From positions 1 through 55,442 of the forward strand of contig CADCTA010000040.1 of NCBI GenBank assembly GCA_902805675.1: 55,442 bases of DNA. The letters are read 5' to 3'. This document shows positions 8,339-15,478 of this stretch, piece by piece. Each line of letters opens with the position of its first letter. The first letter of the stretch is position 1. The stretch is from an uncultured Chthoniobacterales bacterium (lineage in GTDB: Bacteria > Verrucomicrobiota > Verrucomicrobiia > Chthoniobacterales > UBA10450). The translations under genes were made by a program, and so were the position numbers. The notes below the pieces were generated by a model. The model had not been told where the DNA came from. It searched no databases and was given only the letters and a program-made list of their open reading frames with translations.

Positions 8339-8776
8339 CTAGACCGCTGACAACTCGTGCGCGGCGTGATGCTGCACGCCGAGATGGCAGCTCGAGGTCA
8401 TCTCGCGCACTTCGATCTCGAGGCCGTATTCCAGCCCGGGATGTTGTTGGGCGACGGCGGTCGCTTCATCCAGGCTGCCGACCATCAACTTCACGTAGCC
8501 GCCGATCGCTTCCTTCGCTTCGGCAAACGGGCCATCGATCACGCGCGCGCCGCCGGAGCCGGAGACGAGACGCGTCTCGAGTTCGAGTGGTTGACCTTCG
8601 ACAGCCTTGCCGCTCTTCGCGAGGCCGTCATACCAGGCGTTCCACTTCTGCATCAGGCGTTGACGTTCGTCAGGCGAGAGATGCGCGTAGTTCTCGGGAC
8701 CTGAGTTCCGGAAGAACAGAATGTAGGGAGTGCGGTTGTTGTCCATGATGTGCGGGTTGTTGTAATCCATCATCAA
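8339..8776 (-). CDS. YCII-related (DGPF) protein, ECF42 partner
   Basis: Up to 145 residues; starts at 8776 (MMMDYNN) or more likely 8746 (MDNNRTPYILFF), which fits the family beginning better. It shows the dimeric alpha-beta ferredoxin-like YCII fold pattern: ILFFRNSGPENYAHLSPDER, the DGPF signature VIDGPFAEAKEAIGGY, then the strand-helix-strand A..AQQHPGLEYGLEIEVREM. DGPF proteins are recurrent targets and partners of ECF42 sigma factors; their biochemical role is unsettled. The stop lies 10 bp before the sigma-factor start on the same strand, so co-transcription is very likely. The histidine-rich end (CHLGVQHHAAHEL) is unusual and could be an accidental extension. Confidence 0.9.
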   Translation of the reverse strand: MMMDYNNPHIMDNNRTPYILFFRNSGPENYAHLSPDERQRLMQKWNAWYDGLAKSGKAVEGQPLELETRLVSGSGGARVIDGPFAEAKEAIGGYVKLMVGSLDEATAVAQQHPGLEYGLEIEVREMTSSCHLGVQHHAAHELSAV

Positions 8777-8906
8777 CTACGACGAACGACAACCGGACTT
8801 CCGACACTGCGGCCTCAGTTTTCTCGTGCCGAAAAATTGTCGTCGAGGCTGTCCGGAACCCGTCGCGTTGTTCGTTGCACGTATGAAACCAGCAACCTCA
8901 GCCAAC

Positions 8907-8912
8907 AAGGAG
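8907..8912 (+). promoter_or_regulatory. ribosome binding site of the DUF1428 gene
   Basis: AAGGAG, 8 bp before the ATG at 8921. It fixes this start over the upstream in-frame extension that begins at 8750. Confidence 0.8.
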
Positions 8913-8920
8913 AACATCAA

Positions 8921-9283
8921 ATGCCCCAATATGTAGATGGATTCGTGCTTCCAATGCCGAAAGAGAACGTCGCCGCTTACAAGCGGATGGCGGAGAAAGG
9001 CTGCAAGATATGGCTCGAACACGGCGCGCTCGACTACCGCGAGTGCATCGCCGAAGACACCGACGCGAAGTTCGGCCTCTCATTCGCCGCCGGTATCAAC
9101 GCCAAGCCAGAGGAAACGGTCGTCTTCGCTTGGATCACCTACCAGTCGCGGGCGCATCGCGACGAGGTGAACGAGAAGGTGATGAAAGACCCGCGCATCG
9201 CCGAAGACATGGAGAACAAGGAGATGCCGTTCGACTGCAAGCGCATGCTTTACGGCGGCTTCGAGACACTTGTGGCGAGCTAA
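8921..9283 (+). CDS. DUF1428 (YbaA-like) family protein
   Basis: 120 residues, complete DUF1428 domain: MPQYVDGFVLPMPKENVAAYKRMA, W.EHGALDYREC, ETVVFAWITYQSRAHRDEVNEKVMKD, and the ending MPFDCKRMLYGGFETLV. This is a small ferredoxin-like dimer family without known activity, in the same broad fold class as the YCII protein next door. The start is set by a good Shine-Dalgarno. It is divergent from the ECF42 operon, with a 144-bp gap, and 27 bp upstream of the SRPBCC gene. Such small alpha-beta barrel proteins are typical members of ECF42 regulons, so it is probably controlled by the neighbouring sigma factor; that link is inference. Confidence 0.9.
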   Translation: MPQYVDGFVLPMPKENVAAYKRMAEKGCKIWLEHGALDYRECIAEDTDAKFGLSFAAGINAKPEETVVFAWITYQSRAHRDEVNEKVMKDPRIAEDMENKEMPFDCKRMLYGGFETLVAS

Positions 9284-9310
9284 CCCTTCGCTAATCCGAG
9301 CGAACACCCA

Positions 9311-9880
9311 ATGATCACAACCATTCTTACCGGCACCGTCGTCCTTGCTGCCGCCTTCGCAGCTGTTGTCGCGAGCCGCCCGTCCGAGTTCCGCATCACG
9401 CGCAGCGCCATCGTTGCAGCCGAGCCCGCCACTCTCTTCGCGCAAGTGAACGACGTGCGGCGATTTCAGGATTGGTCGCCGTGGGCGAAACGCGACCCGC
9501 AGGCGAAGATGTCCTTCGAAGGTCCGGCAGCGGGCGAGGGGGCAGCGTTCCGATGGGCCGGCAACAGAGAGGTCGGTGAGGGCGCGATGACCGTGACCGA
9601 GAGCCAGCCTAACGAGCGGGTTCAGTTTCGGCTCGATTTCCTGAAGCCGATGAAAGCGACCAATACCGCCGCGTTCACCTTCGAGCCCGTCGCGGAAGGA
9701 ACCCGCGTGACGTGGAGCATGCATGGCGAGAGCAAGTTCATGTGCAAGGCGATGGGCTTGTTCATGAACATGGACAAGATGATCGGAGGCGACTTCGAGA
9801 AAGGTCTCGCGGGTCTGAAGCGGATCGCCGAAGCCGGCGCAGCCCGACACACGAACTACGCGCTGGCCGCGGCCCGGTAA
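9311..9880 (+). CDS. SRPBCC-family protein (polyketide cyclase-like) with N-terminal membrane anchor
   Basis: 189 residues. Residues 1-23 (ITTILTGTVVLAAAFAAVVA) form one hydrophobic helix, an anchor or signal, then RPSEFRITRSAIVAAEPATLFAQVNDVRRFQDWSPWAKRDP opens a Bet-v1/START-like hydrophobic-pocket domain, closing with the long C-terminal helix MDKMIGGDFEKGLAGLKRIAE. Family members of this 'DWSPW...GGDFEKGL' type are common but their ligands are unknown. 27 bp after the DUF1428 gene, so probably one transcript and part of the putative ECF42 regulon. Convergent with ligD, whose stop is 9 bp away with no room for a separate terminator. Confidence 0.88.
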   Translation: MITTILTGTVVLAAAFAAVVASRPSEFRITRSAIVAAEPATLFAQVNDVRRFQDWSPWAKRDPQAKMSFEGPAAGEGAAFRWAGNREVGEGAMTVTESQPNERVQFRLDFLKPMKATNTAAFTFEPVAEGTRVTWSMHGESKFMCKAMGLFMNMDKMIGGDFEKGLAGLKRIAEAGAARHTNYALAAAR

Positions 9881-9889
9881 GGCCGCGAC

Positions 9890-12541
9890 CTAAAGTTCGG
9901 CCGTCGGCTCGCGCACAACCTCGCGAGCCGATTTGTCGTCGCGCAGGCCCAGGAAGGTGGCGTGGCGCAGCAGTCCGTAGCTGGTCCACTCAGCGAAGCG
10001 CACCTGCGCGACGAGCTTCGGCTTTAGCCACTTGAGCTTCTTCATGTCCTCCGCGGTGACGCCTTCGCCGAAGTGGCTCTTCTTGCTGCTCGGCAAATTG
10101 GCGAACGGGCAGGTGGTCACGGCGTGCGGCGCGAGGCTCTCGAACAGCTTGCGTCGTGACGTTGGATTGAAACCCTGCCGCACCTTGCCCCCGAAGATCA
10201 GCTTCCGCCCTTCGTAGTAGCCGACGAGCAGTGACTGGAACGTCTCACCGTCCGGATTGTAGCCGCCGATGACGAACTCCTGGGCATGGCCGATGCGCAG
10301 CTTCAGCCAATCCGGCGAACGCGTGCGCGCGAGATATTTCGAATCGCGGCGCTTCGCCATCACACCTTCGAGGCCGGCGCTTTCGATCGAGCGCACGACG
10401 GCTTCCGGATCGCCGGTCAGCTCGGCGCTGTAGCGCACATCCGAATCGGTGACGACTTCCCGCAGCAGCTGCTTCCGTTCGAGCAGCGGCAGCGCGCGCA
10501 GGTCTTTGCCTTCGAGACTCAGCAGATCGAAAGCGTAGTAGACGATGTGCCACTCGCGTCCGGCAGAGCCGCGGTTCTGCAACATCTGGAATGATGGCTT
10601 GCCTTGCGCGTTCACGGCGACAACCTCGCCGTCGATCACGGCCGTATCGGCAGTGAGTCCGCTAACTGCAGCGACGACATCAGGGAAGTCGGCGCCTAGA
10701 GGCTTGTTCTTCAACGAGAGCAGCCGAACCGAACCGCCGTGCTTCAGCGCCTGCGCACGATAGCCGTCCCACTTCACCTCGTAGAGCCACTCATCGCCGC
10801 CCGGGAGCTTCTCGACGGGCGTCGCTTTCATAGGCGGGATGAACGCGGGCGCACGGTGGGGCGAGACTCTGTCGAGCCTGGAGGAGCGCTTCGCCAGGCT
10901 CGAGGGGACTCTCGCCCTACCTGCGTTAGCTTTGCCGCCGCTGCCGTCGCTTCGATTGCTGTGCCACGTCCTTGTCTTCTCGCCGGCGATTTCGTCGAGC
11001 GTGCGGCCGGTCACCGCTGAAGTGTCATCCTGCTTCGCCGTTAGCCGCTTGTTAGGCTTGCCGACCTTGGTGATCAGCCACTTCGTCTTCTCGCCGCCTT
11101 CATCTGTGCGCTGCACGTTCCACTCGCCGCGCAGTTTCTTGCCCGTGAGGAAGACGGTGAGCGCGCCTTTCCAGTAGTTCCCGTCGAGGACTTCATACGT
11201 CCCGATGTCCCAGACCATCACCGTCCCGCCGCCGTATTCGCCCTGCGGGATCACGCCTTCGAAATCGAGGTAATCAATCGGGTGGTCTTCCGTTTGAAAG
11301 CCGCTCCGCACGTCGTCGAGCTTCAAAGGCAGGTTGCGCGGCACGGCCCACGATTTAAGCACGTCGTGCATCTCGAGGCGGAAGTCGTAGTGGAGGTGAC
11401 TTGCCGCGTGCTTTTGCACGACGAAGCGGCGCCGGCTGCCTTGGCGGCTGCGGCGCGGCGCTTCCGGAGCCGGCTCGGCCGTGCGGTTGAAGTTTCGCTT
11501 CGCGTCGTACTCGCGGAGGGCGGGTAGGGACGCCGCGCTGCGGCGTCCGGGAGACGTTGCTGCACCGGCGGCCGTTCGAGCTCCCTGCGTTTTAGCCACA
11601 CCGCTCGGACGTCGCAGCGCGACGTCCCTACCAACGAACTGCTCCGGCAGTCGCTGCTTGGTTTTCAGCACAGGCGCGAACAGATCCCCGAGCTTCTTCA
11701 AGCGCGCGAGCGCCTCGCCGGGCGAGAAGTAGAGCGCGTCGATGTTCTTCTTCCGACACGCCTGACGCAGCTCGTCCCAATCGAGCGGCATCGAAACGAA
11801 TGGTCGCTCTCGTTTCGCCCGCAACGAGTAGACGCCGACGGTCGTCTTGTGATCGGCGTTCTGGCTCCAGTCGATGAACACCTTGTTGTGGCGGAGGTTC
11901 TTCGCCATCTCGGAGACGATCAGCTTCGGATGCTGCCGCTCGAGCATCTGTGCAACGGCGCGGGCGAATGGCTGGGTCGAGTCGTACGTGATGGGCGTGT
12001 TCAGCGGCACGTAAACCTGCAGGCCTTTCGACCCGGAGACTTTCACCCACGACTTCAGCTGCAGCTGCTCGAGGAGATCGCGCAGGAGGAACGCCGTCTC
12101 CGCGCAGCTGAGAATGTCTGCGCCTTCGCCCGGATCGAGATCGAAGACGATCCACGTGGGCCGCTCGATCTCGGGCGCGCGATGCAGGAACGGATGCAGC
12201 TCGATGCTGCCGATGTTCGCGCACCAGCCGAGCGTCGCGACGTCGTTGATCATGATGTAGCGGATGTCGGGTCCGCCTTCCCGCCGCGGCACCGGTGTGG
12301 TCTCCACCCAGGCCGGCGTGAAGCCCGGCGCGTCCTTTTCGTAGAAGAAGTCGCCGTGCACGCCCGTCGGATACCGCTTCAACGTCACCGGCCGCTGCGC
12401 GAAGTGCGGTAGGAGATAACGCGAGACGTTCACGTAATACTCGATCACCTGCGCCTTCGTGAAGCGGCCCGCAGGGTAGAGGACTCGGTCCGGATTCGTG
12501 ATCACGAGCTCGGGGTGCCGCGTCGCGCGTTTCGCTGCCAT
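9890..12541 (-). CDS. ligD: ATP-dependent DNA ligase D (LigD), POL-PE-LIG architecture
   Basis: 883 residues from ATG 12541 (MAAKRATRHPELV). Multifunctional end-joining enzyme that acts with Ku on double-strand breaks. Order of domains: primase-polymerase about 10-290 with the metal-binding FDLDPGEG and SGSKGLQVYVPL; 3'-phosphoesterase about 365-510 with HYDFRLE and the GVIPQGEYGGG segment; ligase about 565-883 with the nucleotidyl-lysine motif KWDGYR near residue 590, IDGEVVA and EGVMAKR. This order is the mycobacterial one, not the Pseudomonas PE-LIG-POL order. No Ku gene lies within the window. The two interdomain linkers are odd: residues about 304-339 are encoded by a family B element and about 541-562 by a family C element, both in frame. 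The long frame upstream of 12541 is another family B element read through and is not part of the protein. Confidence 0.95.
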   Translation of the reverse strand: MAAKRATRHPELVITNPDRVLYPAGRFTKAQVIEYYVNVSRYLLPHFAQRPVTLKRYPTGVHGDFFYEKDAPGFTPAWVETTPVPRREGGPDIRYIMINDVATLGWCANIGSIELHPFLHRAPEIERPTWIVFDLDPGEGADILSCAETAFLLRDLLEQLQLKSWVKVSGSKGLQVYVPLNTPITYDSTQPFARAVAQMLERQHPKLIVSEMAKNLRHNKVFIDWSQNADHKTTVGVYSLRAKRERPFVSMPLDWDELRQACRKKNIDALYFSPGEALARLKKLGDLFAPVLKTKQRLPEQFVGRDVALRRPSGVAKTQGARTAAGAATSPGRRSAASLPALREYDAKRNFNRTAEPAPEAPRRSRQGSRRRFVVQKHAASHLHYDFRLEMHDVLKSWAVPRNLPLKLDDVRSGFQTEDHPIDYLDFEGVIPQGEYGGGTVMVWDIGTYEVLDGNYWKGALTVFLTGKKLRGEWNVQRTDEGGEKTKWLITKVGKPNKRLTAKQDDTSAVTGRTLDEIAGEKTRTWHSNRSDGSGGKANAGRARVPSSLAKRSSRLDRVSPHRAPAFIPPMKATPVEKLPGGDEWLYEVKWDGYRAQALKHGGSVRLLSLKNKPLGADFPDVVAAVSGLTADTAVIDGEVVAVNAQGKPSFQMLQNRGSAGREWHIVYYAFDLLSLEGKDLRALPLLERKQLLREVVTDSDVRYSAELTGDPEAVVRSIESAGLEGVMAKRRDSKYLARTRSPDWLKLRIGHAQEFVIGGYNPDGETFQSLLVGYYEGRKLIFGGKVRQGFNPTSRRKLFESLAPHAVTTCPFANLPSSKKSHFGEGVTAEDMKKLKWLKPKLVAQVRFAEWTSYGLLRHATFLGLRDDKSAREVVREPTAEL
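10856..10920. repeat. family C inverted repeat inside ligD
   Basis: 65 bp. The plus strand begins GTGGGGCGAGACTC and the reverse complement of its right end begins GTAGGGCGAGAGTC; both arms continue to CGAGCCTGG around a 13-base centre. Each arm begins with GTRG and has a short local hairpin (CGAG/CTCG), the layout of a REP unit. On the ligD strand it encodes about 21 residues of the PE-LIG linker, rich in serine and arginine. The only copy in the window. Confidence 0.75.
11524..11631. repeat. family B REP pair (BIME-like), copy B1, inside ligD
   Basis: 108 bp starting GTAGGGAC and ending GTCCCTAC. Each end forms its own hairpin: a 9-bp stem with variable triplet GCC/GGC and loop GCT on the left, GTC/GAC and loop AGC on the right. 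The inverted middle retains traces of the AGCGTGGC/GCCACGCT core. It has no stop codon in the ligD frame and encodes 36 residues of the POL-PE linker. Confidence 0.9.
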
Positions 12542-12576
12542 GCAGAAGGTAATCGCGCGCTCGTGCTGCGGCGATG

Positions 12577-12685
12577 GTAGGGACGGCGCGCCGCGCCGTC
12601 CGAGCGGCGTGGCTTGGCTGAGAGATACTGCGGTGCCGGCATGCGCGAGCGACGCGTCTCGGACGCCGCAGCGCGGCGTCCCTAC
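12577..12685. repeat. family B REP pair, copy B2, in the ligD/permease divergent region
   Basis: 109 bp with GTAGGGAC ends. Left hairpin has the triplet pair GGC/GCC and loop GCC, right hairpin GCC/GGC and loop AGC. It fills most of the 181-bp gap between the divergent ligD and permease starts, so both promoters must overlap or squeeze beside it. Confidence 0.9.
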
Positions 12686-12722
12686 CTTGACGCGCATTGC
12701 ATGCCCAACTAAATGCTGCGCG

Positions 12723-14054
12723 GTGAACTCCGAATCCGCCGGGACCGCCCGCAAGGTCTCGCTGCTGACCGCGACCTGCATCGTGATCGCGAACATGATC
12801 GGCACCGGCATCTTCACCAGCCTCGGTTTTCAGGTCGGCGATCTCCCGAGCGGCTTCGCGATCGCCACGTTGTGGGCTGTGGGCGGGCTCTGCGCGATGT
12901 GCGGTGCGCTTTGTTATGCGGAGCTCGGAGCCGCGCTGCCGCGATCCGGCGGTGAGTATAATTTCCTGCGCGAGATCTACCATCCGGCGATCGGATTCCT
13001 CGCGGGGTTCGTCTCGGCGACGGTCGGGTTTGCCGCGCCGGTGGCGATCGCCGCCATGCCATTCGGCACGTATGTCTCGGAGTTCCTGCCGGGAACGAAC
13101 CCGCTGATCTGGGCCTTCGCTGTCGTCTGGATCACGACCGCCGTGCTGCTCTTCGATCTGCGACTCGGCAGCATTTTTCAGGTCGGCTCAACGCTGCTCA
13201 AGGTCGCGCTCATCGTCGTGATGATCGCCGCCGGCTTCTACGTCGTCGGCTCGCAGCCGATCACATTCCTGCCGGTCGCCGGTGATGCGGCGTTAATCAC
13301 GAGCGCGCCATTCGCCGTCAGCCTCTACTTCGTCATGTTCGCCTACTCGGGCTGGAACGCGTCGACCTACATCGCAAGCGAAGTGCGGAACCCGACGCGC
13401 AACATTCCGCTTTCGTTAGGCGTCGGCACGTTGATCGTCACGGTGCTCTACATTGGCGTGAACGCCGCCTTCATGCGCACGACTCCGATTCCGGAGATGG
13501 TCGGGAAACAACAGGTCGCCCTCGTCGCCGGCACGCACATTTTCGGTGAGGCCGGAGGCCGGGTGATGGCGCTATTTATCTGCCTCGGCCTGATCTCGAC
13601 CGTGAGCGCGATGATGTGGATTGGGCCGCGCGTGACCGTCGCGATGGGCGAAGACCTGCGCATGCTGAGCTGGCTGGCGCGCAAAAACAGCCGCGGAATT
13701 CCGGTGAATGCAACGCTGACGCAGTTCGTCGTAGTGAACATCATGCTGCTGACGGCGACGTTCCAGACCGTGGTGAACTACGTGCAGTTCGCGCTCACGC
13801 TTTGCACGACCCTGGCCGTCGCGGGCGTATTCGTGCTGCGGTGGCGCCGGCCTGATCTGCCTCGGCCGTATAAAGTCTGGGGCTACCCGGTCACGCCGCT
13901 GATTTTTCTAACGATCGAGGGGTGGATGATGTCGAATCTGCTCACCAATGCTTCCACACGCATTCCATCGTTGCTCGGCCTCGGCACGGCGCTGCTCGGT
14001 CTCGTGATCTACTTCGTGTCGCCGAAAACAGCGCCCGCGGCGTCTTATAACTGA
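12723..14054 (+). CDS. APC-family amino-acid/polyamine permease
   Basis: 443 residues from a GTG at 12723 (VNSESAGTARKVSLLTATCIVIANM). The frame is open back to 12498, but that extension is the family B element read through, so I excluded it. About 12 hydrophobic helices. Helix 1 carries the APC substrate-binding motif IGTGIF; further hallmarks are GGLCAMCGALCYAELGAALPRSGGEYNFL and SGWNASTYIASEVRNPTRNIP. The nearest type is the LAT/serine-threonine-exchanger-like or amino-acid/polyamine antiporter branch; the substrate cannot be read from sequence alone. No obvious Shine-Dalgarno, so the start is moderately sure. Followed by a family A element. Confidence 0.9.
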   Translation: MNSESAGTARKVSLLTATCIVIANMIGTGIFTSLGFQVGDLPSGFAIATLWAVGGLCAMCGALCYAELGAALPRSGGEYNFLREIYHPAIGFLAGFVSATVGFAAPVAIAAMPFGTYVSEFLPGTNPLIWAFAVVWITTAVLLFDLRLGSIFQVGSTLLKVALIVVMIAAGFYVVGSQPITFLPVAGDAALITSAPFAVSLYFVMFAYSGWNASTYIASEVRNPTRNIPLSLGVGTLIVTVLYIGVNAAFMRTTPIPEMVGKQQVALVAGTHIFGEAGGRVMALFICLGLISTVSAMMWIGPRVTVAMGEDLRMLSWLARKNSRGIPVNATLTQFVVVNIMLLTATFQTVVNYVQFALTLCTTLAVAGVFVLRWRRPDLPRPYKVWGYPVTPLIFLTIEGWMMSNLLTNASTRIPSLLGLGTALLGLVIYFVSPKTAPAASYN

Positions 14055-14076
14055 ATTCGATGATCAATCTCCTGCC

Positions 14077-14178
14077 GTCATTCCGACCGGAGCGCAGCGA
14101 AGTGGAGGAATCCCGTGGCAGTAATGCTCGGCCGCTCCACGGGATCCTTCGACTCCGCTCCGCTACGCTCAGGATGAC
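14077..14178. repeat. family A REP-like inverted repeat, copy A3 (supplies a start codon)
   Basis: 102 bp, long arms on both sides. The right arm has stem ATCCT/AGGAT, another compensated variant. Its terminal ATGAC contains the ATG at 14174 that best starts the next secreted protein. Lies between two tandem genes. Confidence 0.85.
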
Positions 14179-15325
14179 CGCGCTCTTGTCGCTGTTGTTT
14201 TGCAGCCCTGCGACGATGTTCGGCCAAGTCCAAGTCACCGTCGACGAAACCGCGCGCTTCCTCGCGGGCCTGCCGGTAAATGGTGCACTCGCGCCATTGA
14301 TGCAGACGCCGGGCTGGCAGCAGCACGCGCGCGAGATGGACGAAGCCTGGGCGAAGAAGATGTCGCAGCAGATTCTGCCCATCCGCCAGTGGATGTGGGC
14401 GAACGCCGACCAATACTTCACCAGCGGCGGCCCGATGTTCTACATGTTCGGCGGGCCCGATGTGCTCTACGCGAACGTCTTCTTCCCGTACGCGAGCAGT
14501 TACATCCTCGCGGGCCTTGAGCCGGTCGGGCAGGTCCCGAATCTCGCGGCCATGCATCCCGACCAGGTCACGGCGGAGCTAGCCACCATGCGTGGCTCGA
14601 TGAGCACCATCCTGCGCTTCCAGTATTTCATCACCAAAGATATGCGCACGGAGCTTGGCCGCGGGAACGTCGCCGGCACGCTGCCGATCATGTATGTGTT
14701 CCTCGCGCGCCTGGGATACTTCATCATGGATGCCACGCCGGTAACGAGCCCGGCGCGCGGCGTAAAGATCACCTTCAAGGATCCGGCGCGGCAGCAGCCG
14801 CAGACGCTTTACTACTTCACGACGGATCTCTCCGGCGGCGGTCAGAGCGCGTTTCTGAAATGGTGCGCCGCGAAAGGCAAGGGCGTGAGCCTGCTGAAAG
14901 CCGCGTCATACCTCATGCACACGGAAGGCTTCAACGGCGTGCGCAGTTTCCTGCTCAACAACAGCCGGGTCATCATCCAGGACGACACCGGGGTTCCGCT
15001 TCGCGCCTTTCCGAGATCGTGGGCGGTGAGTTGCTATGGGCGCTACGTTCAACACGGCGAGATGTTTGGTAAATATTGGCAGCCCGATCTCGCCGCCGTG
15101 TATCAGCAGAATCCGCCGGCGGAACTAGGCTTCGCGTTTGGTTACCACTGGCAGCCGGATCGCGGCATTCTGATGCTTGCGCAGCCGGACGCGGGTGGTG
15201 CTGTTCCGGTGAATGCCGCGCCGATATCCGCGCCGCAACCGCCCGTGATGAAGGCTTTGCCGCCTACGCCGCAACAGGCGCCTCGGAGCCGATCAACTGC
15301 CCCTGGCAAGGCGAAGAAGCGCTAG
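14174..15325 (+). CDS. secreted protein of unknown function, paralogue 1 of a tandem pair
   Basis: 383 residues from ATG 14174, giving a short signal peptide (TALLSLLFCSPATMFGQ) and an exported protein. The frame opens at 14060, but the extra residues are just the translated family A element. Shared with the next gene: a beginning ETARFLAGL, PMFYMFGGPDVLYANVFFPYA, YILAGLEPVG, an FITKDM segment, GTLPIMYVFLARLGY, TLYYFTTDLS, LLKAASYLMH, VIIQDDTGVP, GRYV and FGYHWQPDRG. The conserved tyrosine/aspartate-rich motifs suggest one globular domain of about 340 residues. The C-terminal 40 residues are proline- and serine-rich and basic. I do not recognise a named family; unknown secreted family. Confidence 0.8.
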   Translation: MTALLSLLFCSPATMFGQVQVTVDETARFLAGLPVNGALAPLMQTPGWQQHAREMDEAWAKKMSQQILPIRQWMWANADQYFTSGGPMFYMFGGPDVLYANVFFPYASSYILAGLEPVGQVPNLAAMHPDQVTAELATMRGSMSTILRFQYFITKDMRTELGRGNVAGTLPIMYVFLARLGYFIMDATPVTSPARGVKITFKDPARQQPQTLYYFTTDLSGGGQSAFLKWCAAKGKGVSLLKAASYLMHTEGFNGVRSFLLNNSRVIIQDDTGVPLRAFPRSWAVSCYGRYVQHGEMFGKYWQPDLAAVYQQNPPAELGFAFGYHWQPDRGILMLAQPDAGGAVPVNAAPISAPQPPVMKALPPTPQQAPRSRSTAPGKAKKR

Positions 15326-15360
15326 GTTGCCGAGTGGAGATTGCTGCGCTCAACCAGGCT

Positions 15361-15451
15361 GTCATTCCGAGCGAAGTCGAGGAATCCCGTGGCAATACCT
15401 CCCGTGTCGCCACGGGATTCCTCCACTTCGCTTCGCTCCGGTCGGAATGAC
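15361..15451. repeat. family A REP-like inverted repeat, copy A4
   Basis: 91 bp, short left arm and long right arm, both with ATTCC/GGAAT inner stems. Lies between the two secreted paralogues, 35 bp after the first stop and 27 bp before the second start. Confidence 0.88.
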
Positions 15452-15478
15452 AGCTAGTCCTTAGCCGCCCATAACCGC

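Noticed and set aside
9890..12541. Complete Ku-LigD end-joining operon
   Set aside because: LigD is clear, but no Ku-domain gene lies on either side; the neighbours are an SRPBCC protein and a permease.
12498..12722. N-terminal extension of the amino-acid permease and of ligD into the divergent gap
   Set aside because: On both strands this is a read-through of the family B element B2; the conserved protein parts begin at 12723 and 12541.
14060..14173. N-terminal extension of the first secreted paralogue
   Set aside because: It is the family A element translated through, giving the usual spurious 'VEESRG' peptide, and would hide the signal peptide that begins at 14174.
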